The notes: generated by a model from the sequence alone, not told the origin. Counted from the stretch's first letter, positions 25,175-35,285 are shown. The stretch is 64,000 bases of DNA from MPNP01 sp965215545 (GCA_965215545.1 OZ244066.1:1612001-1676000), one strand, 5' to 3'. Translations and numbers: made by a program.

Positions 25175-26551
25175 ATGACCGCAACCCATGATCTGACAAC
25201 CGGGTCCATCCCGGGTCACTTTCGCCGGATGGCGATCCCCGTTGCGATCGGCATGGTGTTCACGACCCTCTACAATGTGGTTGACAGCTACTTCGCCGGG
25301 TTGATTTCCACTGATGCCCTGGCCGGGTTGACGATCTCGTTCACGGTGTTTTTCATGCTGATCGCCTTTGGCTTTGGCCTGAATTCCGCCCTCGGGGCCC
25401 TGGTTGGCAGTGCCATCGGGGCCCGTCACACTGTCCTTGCCCAGCGGCTGGCCTGTCAGGGCCTTGTCTGTGCCGGCATTGTCTCGGTGATGATGATGGG
25501 GATCGGCTATCTGACGGCCCCCATGTTCATCAGGGCTGTGTCCGAACCCGGCACCTTCCGCGAACTGGCGATTGCCTACCTGCATGTGCTGATGCTGGCG
25601 GCCCCGACGTTTCTCCTGGCCTTTGCCGCCAACGGGATCCTGTCAGCGCAGGGGGACACCGTCTCGATGCAGCGGGCCCAGCTCGGGGCATGTCTGGCCA
25701 ATGTTGGCCTCAATCCCCTGATGATCTTCGGCATCCCCGGCCTCTTCCCAGCCTTCGGTTTCAATGGCATTGCCCTCTCGACCCTGACCTCGCAGACCGG
25801 TGTCATGCTCTACATTCTCTGGCGCCTGTCCCGTTCGGAACTGCTCACCGGATGCCTCCCCGACAGCTTCCGCCCCCGGCACCAGGACATGCGGGAGATC
25901 GCCGCCCTTGCCCTTCCGGCGGCCTCCAGCATGGTGATCATGCTGCTCGGGACATTCGTGGTACAGCTCTATCTGCGGGACTTTGGCCCGGAAGCGGTGG
26001 CCGCCTATGGGATCGGGTTGCGGATTGAGCAGATGCTGCTGCTGCCGGGATTTGGCCTGACCATTGCACTTTTGCCGATTGCCGCCCAGAATATCGGAGC
26101 CCGGAACCACGACCGGGTCCGGGAGGCTTTTGCCTTCTGTTGCAAGGCGGGCCTTGTCCTGATGTTGCTGGCCTCCTGCCTGTTGTGGTTTGCCGCCCGC
26201 CCGGCCATGAGTCTCTTCACGCCGGACGCCGACGTGATCCGCATCGGCGGCAACTACCTGAACGTCGACGGATTCATCCTGCCACTTTACCTGCTCCTCT
26301 TTGCGATGAACTCGCTGTTGCAAGCCATGAAGCGGCCGATGATCTCACTGTGGATCGGGATCGTCCGCCAGGGCCTGGGGATTGCTCTCTTCTGCGCCCT
26401 CTTTGTCATCGTGCTGGAATTTGACACCTGGGGTGTCTGGTTCGGGATTGCCACCAGCGTCCTGACCGGCTTTGTCCTTGCCCTCGGGCTGACACATCGG
26501 GTCGCACGGCAGGAGATCGGTGGACTGTTCAGGCGACCCGTTCATCCATAG
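25175..26551 (+). CDS. MATE-family multidrug/sodium exporter
   Basis: The 458-residue product has twelve helices in two six-helix halves. The first MatE repeat opens RRMAIPVAIGMVFTTLYNVV with VDSYFAGLISTDALAGLTI; the second begins EIAALALPAASSMVIMLLG. MATE proteins exchange H+ or Na+ for cationic drugs in the inner membrane. It begins 31 bases after chaC in the same direction. The substrate cannot be told from sequence. Confidence 0.92.
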   Translation: MTATHDLTTGSIPGHFRRMAIPVAIGMVFTTLYNVVDSYFAGLISTDALAGLTISFTVFFMLIAFGFGLNSALGALVGSAIGARHTVLAQRLACQGLVCAGIVSVMMMGIGYLTAPMFIRAVSEPGTFRELAIAYLHVLMLAAPTFLLAFAANGILSAQGDTVSMQRAQLGACLANVGLNPLMIFGIPGLFPAFGFNGIALSTLTSQTGVMLYILWRLSRSELLTGCLPDSFRPRHQDMREIAALALPAASSMVIMLLGTFVVQLYLRDFGPEAVAAYGIGLRIEQMLLLPGFGLTIALLPIAAQNIGARNHDRVREAFAFCCKAGLVLMLLASCLLWFAARPAMSLFTPDADVIRIGGNYLNVDGFILPLYLLLFAMNSLLQAMKRPMISLWIGIVRQGLGIALFCALFVIVLEFDTWGVWFGIATSVLTGFVLALGLTHRVARQEIGGLFRRPVHP

Positions 26552-26716
26552 TTCCACCATCTGTGGGTCGACCGATCCGTTACAGGATTGTCTGCAATTG
26601 TATTATAGAGACTGCGCATCGATGCCGGGCAGGATTGACCCATCCTGGTGTGGGCGTGCAGACATGATCGGATGCCGGATTGCGGGGTGGTATGGGAAGA
26701 TGTGGGACCTGTGGAC

Positions 26717-27898
26717 ATGATTAACGCGGTCACGATGATTCAGGCGAATTTTGTCCAGCCGACCCGGCAGTTGACCCTGATGCTGGCCGTGACGGTGCTG
26801 ACGGGTGTGGGGTGCTACCTGTTCTGGCCTGTCCTGGCCAGGATATTCGCAGCCACCCCGTATCTCAACGGCCTGATCACGGGCGTTTTCTTCATTGGCA
26901 TCCTGGCGTGCTTCTGGCAGATCATCCAGATCTATCAATCGGTCAACTGGCTCGACAAGTTCTCCAGCACCGGTCTCAAGGAGACGCCCGAGGCCGCCCC
27001 GCGCCTGCTGGCACCCCTGACCTCGCTCCTTGCCCAGACGGACACATCCCTGCTGCTGCCGTCGGTCTCGGCCCGGTCGATCCTGGATTCGATCGCATCC
27101 CGGATGGACGAATCCCGCGATATCAGCCGTTATATTGCCAATCTCCTGATCTTTCTGGGCCTGCTCGGGACCTTCTTTGGTCTCGCCACAACGGTCCCGG
27201 CCGTCCTTGATGCCATCCGGGCCCTCAACCCATCCGAAGGGGCGACAGCGCTCTCGATGTTCGATCAGCTGATGCAGGGCGTGGAAACCCAGCTGGCCGG
27301 GATGGGCGTGGCCTTCTCATCGTCACTGCTTGGCCTCGCAGGGTCCCTGGTGGTGGGACTTCTGGACCTGTTTGCCGGCCATGGCCAGAACCGGTTTTAC
27401 CGTGAACTCGAGGAGTGGATCTCCACCATGACCAAGCTGGACATGACGAGTTCCGATGGCCAGACCGCTGCCCCGCTCGGGGTCATGCCCGAGCGCTCGA
27501 CCGACAGCGCCCTTGTCTATGAGATCCGCCTGCTCAATGAGTCAATTCGCGCTGCGGTGCAGGAAAACCTGACGACGACGAATGATCTTGAGAATGGCCT
27601 GGTGACCCTCGCCAGGGCCATCGACCAGCAGTCCGGGGCCCAACAGCAGTTGACAGGCGACATCAATACCGTGCTGGCCAAACTTGAAAATGTGGCCGAG
27701 GGTCAGACGGACGTCAGCTCCTATCTCCAGAACGTTGCACTTGGTCTTGCGGACCAGGAGACGCGGCTCCTCCTGCAGAGCATCGAGACCCTGCTGTTGC
27801 GGATCGCCAGCGAGAATGCCGGGATCCGGGAGACTCTGGTCCGGATCGCCTCTTCGGGAGCCGAGGATGATGGCGGGAACGACGCCGACACGGCCTGA
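26717..27898 (+). CDS. MotA/TolQ/ExbB-like proton channel with long C-terminal tail
   Basis: The product is 393 residues from ATG 26717. Four helices are visible: LTLMLAVTVLTGVGCYLFWP, LITGVFFIGILACFWQIIQI, the ion-channel pair IFLGLLGTFFGLATTVPAVL, and GMGVAFSSSLLGLAGSLVVG. Two helices pair near the N-terminus, and a cytoplasmic stretch precedes the channel helices, as in MotA. The C-terminal third is a predicted helical tail with heptad-like spacing (VLAKLENVAEGQTDVSSYL). The next gene encodes a MotB-like partner with the proton-binding aspartate, so the two should form a proton-driven stator. No flagellar genes are nearby. Confidence 0.85.
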   Translation: MINAVTMIQANFVQPTRQLTLMLAVTVLTGVGCYLFWPVLARIFAATPYLNGLITGVFFIGILACFWQIIQIYQSVNWLDKFSSTGLKETPEAAPRLLAPLTSLLAQTDTSLLLPSVSARSILDSIASRMDESRDISRYIANLLIFLGLLGTFFGLATTVPAVLDAIRALNPSEGATALSMFDQLMQGVETQLAGMGVAFSSSLLGLAGSLVVGLLDLFAGHGQNRFYRELEEWISTMTKLDMTSSDGQTAAPLGVMPERSTDSALVYEIRLLNESIRAAVQENLTTTNDLENGLVTLARAIDQQSGAQQQLTGDINTVLAKLENVAEGQTDVSSYLQNVALGLADQETRLLLQSIETLLLRIASENAGIRETLVRIASSGAEDDGGNDADTA

Positions 27899-27940
27899 TC
27901 AGGCCCACTCCGGTTCGGGACGGTCCATGGAAGGACGACA

Positions 27941-30214
27941 ATGCTGATACGGCGGTCGGGCAATCGTTATACCACAAGCATCTGGACAGGATTCGTCGAT
28001 GTCATGACGGCCCTGCTGCTTGTCCTGATCTTCCTGATCACCATCTTCCTGCTGTTCCAGTTCGTCCTGACCTCCAATGCAACCCTGCTCGAGGCGGAAA
28101 TCGAGACACTGGACGATCAGATCAGTGACAGTGAACATGCGCTGATGGGGCTCCGCAAGGAACTGACGGACCGGTCCCGGCGCATTGTCCTGCTTGAGAG
28201 CCGGATTGCCAATCAGGAAACGGCCCTTGCCAACCTGCAGGCGACAACGATTGCCCAGACACAATCGCTCGCCGAGCGGGACGCTCATCTGCAGAGGGCG
28301 GTCGCGCAGGCAGCCGACCTCCAGGCTTCCCTTGATGCACGCACGACCCGGATTGCCGTGCTGGAGGAGAATCTGGACAGCAGCCGCCAGCAGTCCAGTG
28401 ATCTTGAGACCCGGTTGGCGGGGCTGATTTCCGAACGCAATGCGATGGCGGGGGAGACTGACCGATTGGCCCGGATGTTGGCTGAGGCCCGGGATGAGCA
28501 GATCTGGCTGGCCGAGCAGCTGGCTGCCGCCCGCGCCGAGGAGGAGACACGCCGCACTGCTGTCGCTGTCCTGCAACGGGCCAGTGATGCAGCACGAGAG
28601 GAGCTCGATGCAACAGCCGGCGCCCTCACCCGCTCGACCGATGCCCTTGAGCGCAGCCGTGATCGTGTGGCCCGGCTGGAGGTTCGGATCACGGAACTCG
28701 AGAACAGCATCGTGGCCGGTTCGGTGGAATTTGATGCGCTTGAGAGCCGGCTGCAGTCCACCCTGACCGAACTCGAGAGGATCGGGGCCCGGTACGAACA
28801 ATCGCAACTGGCGTTCCAGGAGCGTGAGGCCACCATCGGATCACTTGAGACCAGGGTGGCCGACTTGCAGGCGCGGTTGCAGGAGAGGGCCCGGCAGGTC
28901 GCTGCGCAGGATGCCCTTCTCGGCGAGCAGGAGACCGCACTGCTGGCGAGCACCCAAGGCATTGAACAGCTGCAGTCCGATCTTGCCAGCCGCGACACGA
29001 CGATTGCCGGACTGGAATCAGAGGTGGTGCAGATGGAGTCAGAACGGCTGCAGAGTGCCGCCCTGGCCAGCAGGCGTGCGACCGAACTGGCGGCCACCAT
29101 CGGATCACTTGAGACCAGGGTGGCCGACTTGCAGGCGCGGTTGCAGGAGAGGGCCCGGCAGGTCGCTGCGCAGGATGCCCTTCTCGGCGAGCAGGAGACC
29201 GCACTGCTGGCGAGCACCCAAGGCATTGAACAGCTGCAGTCCGATCTTGCCAGCCGCGACACGACGATTGCCGGACTGGAATCAGAGGTGGTGCAGATGG
29301 AGTCAGAACGGCTGCAGAGTGCCGCCCTGGCCAGCAGGCGTGCGACCGAACTGGCGGAACTGGCAGCGAGATTTGACGACTCCGAGACGGCGCTGGCGCT
29401 GGAGCGCCAGCTGAGTCGCGAACAGGCCAGGGCCCTTGCGGATCTCGAGGCAAGATTGCTGAGCCTCGGGGATCAGTTGCAGATCAGCGAGGCCGAACGG
29501 GCTGCATTGCTCAGCAGTGGGGATGGGGCACTGGCAACGATCGAGGCCCTGCAGGCCCAGGTCAATGTCCTGCAGCGTGACATTGCCCTGTTGACCGCCA
29601 GCCTCCTTGAGTCGGAGGATCGCGAGGCCGAACGGGCCATTCAGGTCAGCAATCTGGGGGCCCGCCTGAACGCGGCCCTGGCTGAGGCCGCCGCCACACG
29701 GCAGCAACTGCTGGCCAGTGAAACACGGGAGAAGGAACTGCTGGCCAGCGAGGCCGCCGAACTGCGCCGCTACCGCTCCCGGTTTCTGGCCGAACTGCGG
29801 GATCTGGTCGAGCGTCGTGCTGACATGCAGATCGTCGGTGACCGGTTCGTGTTCTCCTCCGAAGTCCTCTTCCGCCAGGGCAGTTTCATTCTGACCGAAC
29901 GGGGTCGGGAGGAAATCCGCGATGTGGCCTCGGTGATCCTGGATCTGAGTGAGGAGATTCCCCCAACGGTCGATTGGGTCCTGCGCGTGGATGGCCATAC
30001 CGACAACCTGCCGGTGCGGTCGGGTCAGGCGTATCGCGACAACTGGGAACTGAGCCAGGCCCGTGCCCTCTCGGTCGTACGGTATCTCATCGATGAGCTC
30101 GGGTTTCCGCCCGGGCGTCTCGCGGCCACGGCCTTCAGCGAGTACCGACCTGTTTCCCCCGACAGTTCGCGAGCCCAGAACCGCCGCATCGAATTCAAAC
30201 TCACCGAGCCATAG
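27941..30214 (+). CDS. MotB/OmpA-like peptidoglycan-binding stator partner with very long coiled coil
   Basis: The 757-residue product has one N-terminal helix with the proton-carrying Asp20 in GFVDVMTALLLVLIFLITIF. About 580 residues of coiled coil follow (roughly 45-625), then an OmpA_C domain with WVLRVDGHTDNLPV and NWELSQARALSVVRYL. The coiled coil would reach a long way across the periplasm. It contains two identical 88-residue blocks side by side, encoded by identical 264-bp DNA. The gene starts 42 bases after the channel gene and the next gene begins immediately after its stop. It is much longer than MotB or TolR. Confidence 0.88.
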   Translation: MLIRRSGNRYTTSIWTGFVDVMTALLLVLIFLITIFLLFQFVLTSNATLLEAEIETLDDQISDSEHALMGLRKELTDRSRRIVLLESRIANQETALANLQATTIAQTQSLAERDAHLQRAVAQAADLQASLDARTTRIAVLEENLDSSRQQSSDLETRLAGLISERNAMAGETDRLARMLAEARDEQIWLAEQLAAARAEEETRRTAVAVLQRASDAAREELDATAGALTRSTDALERSRDRVARLEVRITELENSIVAGSVEFDALESRLQSTLTELERIGARYEQSQLAFQEREATIGSLETRVADLQARLQERARQVAAQDALLGEQETALLASTQGIEQLQSDLASRDTTIAGLESEVVQMESERLQSAALASRRATELAATIGSLETRVADLQARLQERARQVAAQDALLGEQETALLASTQGIEQLQSDLASRDTTIAGLESEVVQMESERLQSAALASRRATELAELAARFDDSETALALERQLSREQARALADLEARLLSLGDQLQISEAERAALLSSGDGALATIEALQAQVNVLQRDIALLTASLLESEDREAERAIQVSNLGARLNAALAEAAATRQQLLASETREKELLASEAAELRRYRSRFLAELRDLVERRADMQIVGDRFVFSSEVLFRQGSFILTERGREEIRDVASVILDLSEEIPPTVDWVLRVDGHTDNLPVRSGQAYRDNWELSQARALSVVRYLIDELGFPPGRLAATAFSEYRPVSPDSSRAQNRRIEFKLTEP
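28829..29356 (+). repeat. perfect 264-bp tandem duplication inside the coiled-coil gene
   Basis: Bases 28829-29092 and 29093-29356 are identical throughout on reading both copies against each other. The unit encodes 88 residues, from ATIGSLETRV to SRRATELA. The length is eight 11-residue units, not a multiple of seven, so a copy can be added without breaking an 11-residue (hendecad) coiled-coil phase. Identity at silent positions means a recent duplication or continuing exchange. Confidence 0.93.
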
Positions 30215-30250
30215 GTGCGGGAGGACGCGGTCGATGTGCGAGGACCGAAG

Positions 30251-32512
30251 ATGAGACGTGGCGCGGGATATGGCAACCGCTCCGGCGGGCAGGGCGGGTG
30301 GGCCGGCGACCTGTCGATCAAGGCCATCAGCGGTGTCGTGGTGGGGACCACCTTTCGGAATGACACCTCGGGGTTCAACATCCTGCGCGTCGAGGCCGAG
30401 CCCGACAGGATGAAAATGACCATCCTTGGCACCACACCCCAACCCGTGGTCGAGGGCACCACCATCGAGGCCGTGGGCGAGATGGTGGAGAACAAGGCGT
30501 ATGGCTGGCAGTTCAAGGCTCGTCAGATCAAGGTCAGTCCGCCTGTGCGGGGCAGTGATATCCAACGCTTCCTTGAATCGGGGTCGGTCCCGGGCGTCGG
30601 CAAGGCGTTTGCACGGCGCATCACCGAGACATTCGGTGACCGGACCTTCGAAATCATCGAGACCCAGCCGGAACGGCTGGCCGAGGTGCCCGGGATCGGC
30701 CGGAAGTTGCGTGACCAGATCGTTGCGGCACTCAAGGGACTCAAGGCCGATCACAAGATCCTGGCCTTTCTCTATGGTGCGGGGCTGCCCAATTCCCTCG
30801 TGACCCGGATCTACAAGGAATATGGCCACGAGGCTGCCAACCGGATCACGGCCAATCCCTACTCGCTGGTGAGCGAATTCCGGGGGGTCGGATTCAGGAC
30901 GGTGGACCGGATTGCCAGGGAAATCGACATCAGTTCCGATGACAGTCGCCGGATCCAGGCCGGTCTCGGTTCCGTGCTGCTCGATGCTACCAAGGAAGGT
31001 CATTGTGGTCTCGCCGCCGAGGCCCTGCTCGAGCGGGCCCATGCGATGCTCGAGGTTCCGACCGCGATCATCAGGGATGCCATCAGGGATGCCATCCGCG
31101 ACGGGATCCTGATCCGGGAGGTGCACAATGGCAGCGTGACCCTGTTCCTGCACCGCTATCATGCCGTCGAGACCCGGATCGCTGCCCAGATTGTTGCCCG
31201 GGCCCGCAAGGGTCCCGGCCGGACCCTCGGGACCATCGACGCTGCCCTGGATCGGGAAGAGCGGTCTCTGGGAATTACCCTCTCGATGCAGCAGCGGCAG
31301 GCGGTGCGGGCCGCCGTGACATCCGGCCTGGTCGTGATCACGGGCGGCCCGGGCGTTGGCAAGACCACCATCGTCCGGATCATCACGCGGATCCTCGGCC
31401 AGGCGGGCCTCGATGTCGGTCTGTGTGCCCCGACCGGCATGGCTGCCAAGAAACTGGCCGGATCGACCGACCGGGAGGCATTGACCATCCACCGCATGCT
31501 GGGCTTCGAACCGGTCTCGCGCAAATTTATCCATCACCGCGACAATGTTCTCACGCATGATGTCCTCATCGTGGATGAGACATCCATGATCGATGTCAGC
31601 CTGATGGCATCCCTGCTTGAGGCCATCGGTCCGGACGCATCCCTGGTGCTGATCGGTGATGTTGATCAGCTCCCCTCCATCGGTCCGGGTAACGTCCTGG
31701 CCGATCTCATCGATTCAGGGGCCGTGCCCGTCGTGCGCCTTGCGGAGATCTACCGCCAGGCGGCCGGCAGCAACATCGTGCTCAACGCCATGAAGATCCG
31801 CAAGGGCACGATGCCCGACTGGGTCAATGCAGGCGAGAGCGATTTCTACTTCGTGTCGACATCGGATCCTGAACGCTGCCGGACCCTGATCGAGACCATG
31901 GTCACCCAGCGGATCCCGGACCGTTTCGGCCTTGACCCCGCCCGGGACATCCAGGTGATCACGCCCATGCGCAATGGACCGATCGGTGTGCACAGTCTCA
32001 ACCAGATGCTGCGGCAGACCCTGGTTGCCGGATCCTCAGGGGACATGACCGGCCAGGAGGATGCCCTGACCATTGGTGACAAGGTCATGCAGACCGACAA
32101 CGATTATGACCGGGATGTCTTCAACGGCGATATCGGCTATGTCATCGAGACCAACCCCGGTTCGCGGGGGGTCACGGTCCGTTTTGATGACCGCCATGTC
32201 GAGTACACGCCCGCGGCGATGAGTTCGCTCGAGCTGGCTTTTGCCATCACCATCCACAAGAGCCAGGGCTCGGAATACCCGGCCGTGATCATCCCCATCA
32301 TGACCGCCCATCGCATCATGCTCACCCGCCGGCTCATCTACACCGCCGTGACCCGGGGGCGGCAGCTGGTGGTGCTCGTTGGCGAGCGGGCGGCCCTGCA
32401 GATTGCCGTCAACAACGTCCCGCTCGGTGAGGGCCGGGGTCGATCAGAACGGCGGGTGACGCGATTGCTTGCCCTGCTGTCCGGTGCGACCGGACGCAAC
32501 GGGCCCTCATGA
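30251..32512 (+). CDS. recD2: RecD2-like ATP-dependent DNA helicase
   Basis: This superfamily 1B 5'-3' helicase has about 753 residues from ATG 30251, which has GAGGACC upstream; a GTG at 30215 is possible. The N-terminal OB-like part is followed by helix-hairpin-helix repeats (SVPGVGKAFARRITE near 113 and VPGIGRKLRDQIV). Walker A is GGPGVGKTTIVRI near residue 365 and Walker B lies in VLIVDETSMID. The C-terminal motifs FAITIHKSQGSEYP and YTAVTRGRQLVVLVG are typical of RecD. No RecB or RecC lies nearby, in keeping with the RecD2 group. It follows the stator pair within about 40 bases. Confidence 0.9.
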   Translation: MRRGAGYGNRSGGQGGWAGDLSIKAISGVVVGTTFRNDTSGFNILRVEAEPDRMKMTILGTTPQPVVEGTTIEAVGEMVENKAYGWQFKARQIKVSPPVRGSDIQRFLESGSVPGVGKAFARRITETFGDRTFEIIETQPERLAEVPGIGRKLRDQIVAALKGLKADHKILAFLYGAGLPNSLVTRIYKEYGHEAANRITANPYSLVSEFRGVGFRTVDRIAREIDISSDDSRRIQAGLGSVLLDATKEGHCGLAAEALLERAHAMLEVPTAIIRDAIRDAIRDGILIREVHNGSVTLFLHRYHAVETRIAAQIVARARKGPGRTLGTIDAALDREERSLGITLSMQQRQAVRAAVTSGLVVITGGPGVGKTTIVRIITRILGQAGLDVGLCAPTGMAAKKLAGSTDREALTIHRMLGFEPVSRKFIHHRDNVLTHDVLIVDETSMIDVSLMASLLEAIGPDASLVLIGDVDQLPSIGPGNVLADLIDSGAVPVVRLAEIYRQAAGSNIVLNAMKIRKGTMPDWVNAGESDFYFVSTSDPERCRTLIETMVTQRIPDRFGLDPARDIQVITPMRNGPIGVHSLNQMLRQTLVAGSSGDMTGQEDALTIGDKVMQTDNDYDRDVFNGDIGYVIETNPGSRGVTVRFDDRHVEYTPAAMSSLELAFAITIHKSQGSEYPAVIIPIMTAHRIMLTRRLIYTAVTRGRQLVVLVGERAALQIAVNNVPLGEGRGRSERRVTRLLALLSGATGRNGPS

Positions 32513-32561
32513 ACATGCCGGAATCCCCTGAACCCGGGACGGTCGGGTCAAGCCGGACAGT

Positions 32562-34910
32562 CTACCTGGAGAGCAGGGGGACCGTGGTGGTCGTCAGGCG
32601 CTTTTTCTTGTGGGATTCAATGCTGAACGCGAGTTCATCATCAGCCAGATTGATGGTGACCGTGCCACCTTTCCTGAGTTTGCCAAAGAGAATCTCGTCG
32701 GCCAGGGGCTGTTTGACCCGTTCCTGGATGAGCCGGGCCAGGGGCCGGGCGCCCATGCGGCTGTCATAGCCCTTGCGGGCCATCCACAGGGCGGCGTCCT
32801 CGCTGATCTCGATGCTGACATTGCGTTCGATCAGCTGGCCTTCCAGCTGGACGATGAACTTCTCGACCACCCTGATCACGGTCTCTTCGGCCAGCGGGTC
32901 AAAACTGATGATGGCATCAAGGCGATTGCGGAATTCCGGCGGGAAGAGTTTCTCGATGGCCTGGATATCCTCTCCCTCGCGGCGGTCCCGGGCAAAGCCG
33001 AGGGCAGCCCTGGACTGCTCAACGGCACCGGCATTGGTCGTGAGAATCAGGACGGCGTTGCGGAAATCCACCACACGACCGTTGTGGTCGGTCAGTTTGC
33101 CATGATCCATGACCTGCAAAAGGATGTTCGAGACTTCGGGATGGGCCTTCTCGATCTCGTCAAGGAGCACGACGCAGTGGGGGTTCTCATCCACACCATC
33201 GGTGAGGATCCCGCCCTGGTCAAAGCCGACATAACCGGGCGGTGCACCGATGAGTCGTGAGACCGTGTGTCGTTCCATGTACTCGCTCATGTCAAAGCGA
33301 AAGAGTTTGGCGCCAAGCGTTGTTGCCAGCTGCCGGGCCACTTCGGTCTTGCCCACCCCGGTCGGTCCGGCAAACAGGTAGGAGCCGATGGGTTTTTCGG
33401 GCTCCCTCAGCCCGGCCCGACTGAGTTTGATGGCCCCCGTCAGGGCATCAATCGCGGCATCCTGGCCAAAGACCACCAGTTTGAGATTGGCCTCGAGATC
33501 ATTCAGAAGCACCGTGTCCGATTTGGACAGCTGTTTGGGTGGGATCCTGGCGATCCTGGCAATGATGTCCTCGATCTCCTTGCCCCGGATGGTCTTGCGG
33601 CGTGCCCGTCCCGACAGGAGCTGCTGGGAGGCCCCGGCCTCATCGATGACATCGATGGCCTTGTCGGGGAACTTGCGATTGCTGACATAGCGCGCGGCCA
33701 GTTCGACAGTCGTGCGCAGCGCATCATCCGTGAAGCGGACTGTGTGATGTTTCTCAAAACGGCCACGCAGACCCTTGAGGATCTTGATGGTCTCTTCATC
33801 GGTGGGCTCGGGCACATCGATCTTCTGGAACCGCCGTGACAGGGCCCGGTCACGCTCGAAATACCGCTTGAATTCCTTGTAGGTTGTCGAGCCCATGCAC
33901 TTCAGGCTGCCATCCTGCAGGCTGGGTTTGAGGATGTTCGAGGCATCCATCGAACTGCCGCCTGCCGAACCGGCACCGACCAGCGTGTGGACCTCATCGA
34001 TGAACAGCACGGCAGTCCGCTTCTGCTTGATGGCCTTGATGACCTTGGTCAGGCGCTCCTCGAAATCACCCCGATAGCGGGTCCCGGCCAACAGCGTGCC
34101 GAGATCCAGGGCATAGAAGGTCAGGTTGCTGATTTTTTCCGGCACGGTGCCCTCTTCCACCATCCGGGCGATGCCCTCGACGATGGATGTCTTGCCGACG
34201 CCGGGGTCACCGACCAGCAACGGATTGTTCTTGTTGCGCCGGAGCAGGGTCTGGAAGCAGCGCTGGACTTCCGCCTCGCGACCGATCAGCGGATCGATCC
34301 GTCCCTCCCTGGCCTTGGCATTGAGATTGATGCAGTACAGACTCAGGGGGGACTTCCTGGTCTTGGGCCGGCTGCGTTCCTTCTCCGCACCGGACCCCTC
34401 GGATTCGGCGTCCCGGACCGCTTCCCGGGGCACATCCGGCTCGGTATTCCTGGCGATGCCATGCGCCACATAGCGGGTCAGATCGTAGCGGGAGAGTTCG
34501 AATTCCTTGAGCACCAGGACCGCATTGCTCTTGGTCTCGGAATACATGGCAATCAGGACATTGACCCCGGTGACCTCATTGGTGCGCCCGGCCGAAATCA
34601 CATGGAACGTGGCCCGGTTGATGACATTCTCCACCGAGACGGTCGGTGGGATGGAGGTCACCTCTCCCTCGTCATCCTTCCCGGTCTCCGTCTCTCCCCT
34701 GGCGTCCTGAATCTGCTCGAAATGGGCCTTGACCCGTTCCCGGATGGCATCAGGATCGACCCCACACGCCTCGATCGCGCCCCGCGCATCACTGTCCATC
34801 GTCAAGGCCAGCAGCAGGTGGTCCAGAGTCATGTAGTCATGGTTGTACCGCCTCGCGATCCGATAGACCTCATTGATCGCACCGGCCAATGACTGTGATA
34901 TCTTGGGCAA
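32562..34910 (-). CDS. clpA: ATP-dependent Clp protease ATP-binding subunit ClpA
   Basis: ClpA unfolds substrates and feeds them to ClpP. The product is about 783 residues if begun at the TTG at 34910 (PKISQSLAGAINEVYRIARR), which has GGAG seven bases upstream. An upstream opening to 35012 does not look like ClpA. It has the N-domain repeats, AAA-1 with GDPGVGKTS near 235, AAA-2 with GPTGVGKTEVA near 514 and EYMERHTVSRLIGAPPGYVG. There is no long middle coiled-coil domain, which separates it from ClpB. The clpS adaptor gene that usually precedes clpA is not present. Confidence 0.93.
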   Translation of the reverse strand: MPKISQSLAGAINEVYRIARRYNHDYMTLDHLLLALTMDSDARGAIEACGVDPDAIRERVKAHFEQIQDARGETETGKDDEGEVTSIPPTVSVENVINRATFHVISAGRTNEVTGVNVLIAMYSETKSNAVLVLKEFELSRYDLTRYVAHGIARNTEPDVPREAVRDAESEGSGAEKERSRPKTRKSPLSLYCINLNAKAREGRIDPLIGREAEVQRCFQTLLRRNKNNPLLVGDPGVGKTSIVEGIARMVEEGTVPEKISNLTFYALDLGTLLAGTRYRGDFEERLTKVIKAIKQKRTAVLFIDEVHTLVGAGSAGGSSMDASNILKPSLQDGSLKCMGSTTYKEFKRYFERDRALSRRFQKIDVPEPTDEETIKILKGLRGRFEKHHTVRFTDDALRTTVELAARYVSNRKFPDKAIDVIDEAGASQQLLSGRARRKTIRGKEIEDIIARIARIPPKQLSKSDTVLLNDLEANLKLVVFGQDAAIDALTGAIKLSRAGLREPEKPIGSYLFAGPTGVGKTEVARQLATTLGAKLFRFDMSEYMERHTVSRLIGAPPGYVGFDQGGILTDGVDENPHCVVLLDEIEKAHPEVSNILLQVMDHGKLTDHNGRVVDFRNAVLILTTNAGAVEQSRAALGFARDRREGEDIQAIEKLFPPEFRNRLDAIISFDPLAEETVIRVVEKFIVQLEGQLIERNVSIEISEDAALWMARKGYDSRMGARPLARLIQERVKQPLADEILFGKLRKGGTVTINLADDELAFSIESHKKKRLTTTTVPLLSR

Positions 34911-35285
34911 TTCCTCTCTCCGTCCAGACGGGTCGATGTCCAACAACAACCGACCGCCGCACATCTGGGGCGAGGGTAGTGCGCAATGGTCATCAAAGCA
35001 AGGCAATTTCAATCACGGGCCAGATCCCCAGCCACCACTGATCGTGACCATTGCCAGCCCCACGGTCCCCGGGATCAACCCGCATCTGTCTGTCCTGTCA
35101 CCGGCGTTGGGGCTCATCGAGATCCGGCTTCCGGAACCCCCGGCCCGCGCGCCGCGGGTTCCGGTGGACTTCAGGCAGTGGTGATCAGGGCAATCAATTG
35201 GCGAGGGGCCGCACAATGCCGAGATCGGATAGTCATGGCGGCAATCCCGGATCGATCGTCACGGATCCTGAGTGGGTGGGATGAT
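34911..35285. other. no gene recognised
   Basis: About 375 bases between clpA and the AAA ATPase. Only short frames occur. clpS would be expected here in many relatives, but no ClpS motif was found. Confidence 0.45.

Noticed and set aside
28829..29356. CRISPR-like or intergenic repeat
   Set aside because: The repeat is within one coding frame, has two adjoining long units without spacers, and is a protein-domain duplication.
26717..30214. Flagellar motor genes motA and motB
   Set aside because: No other flagellar genes are near, and the partner is three times longer than MotB with a different linker.
29303..31558. A 751-codon minus-strand open frame across the coiled-coil and helicase genes
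   Set aside because: It is antisense to two well-supported genes, has no domain, and arises from the high GC content that removes stops.
32562..34910. ClpB disaggregase
   Set aside because: The middle coiled-coil domain of ClpB is missing and the length (about 780) fits ClpA.
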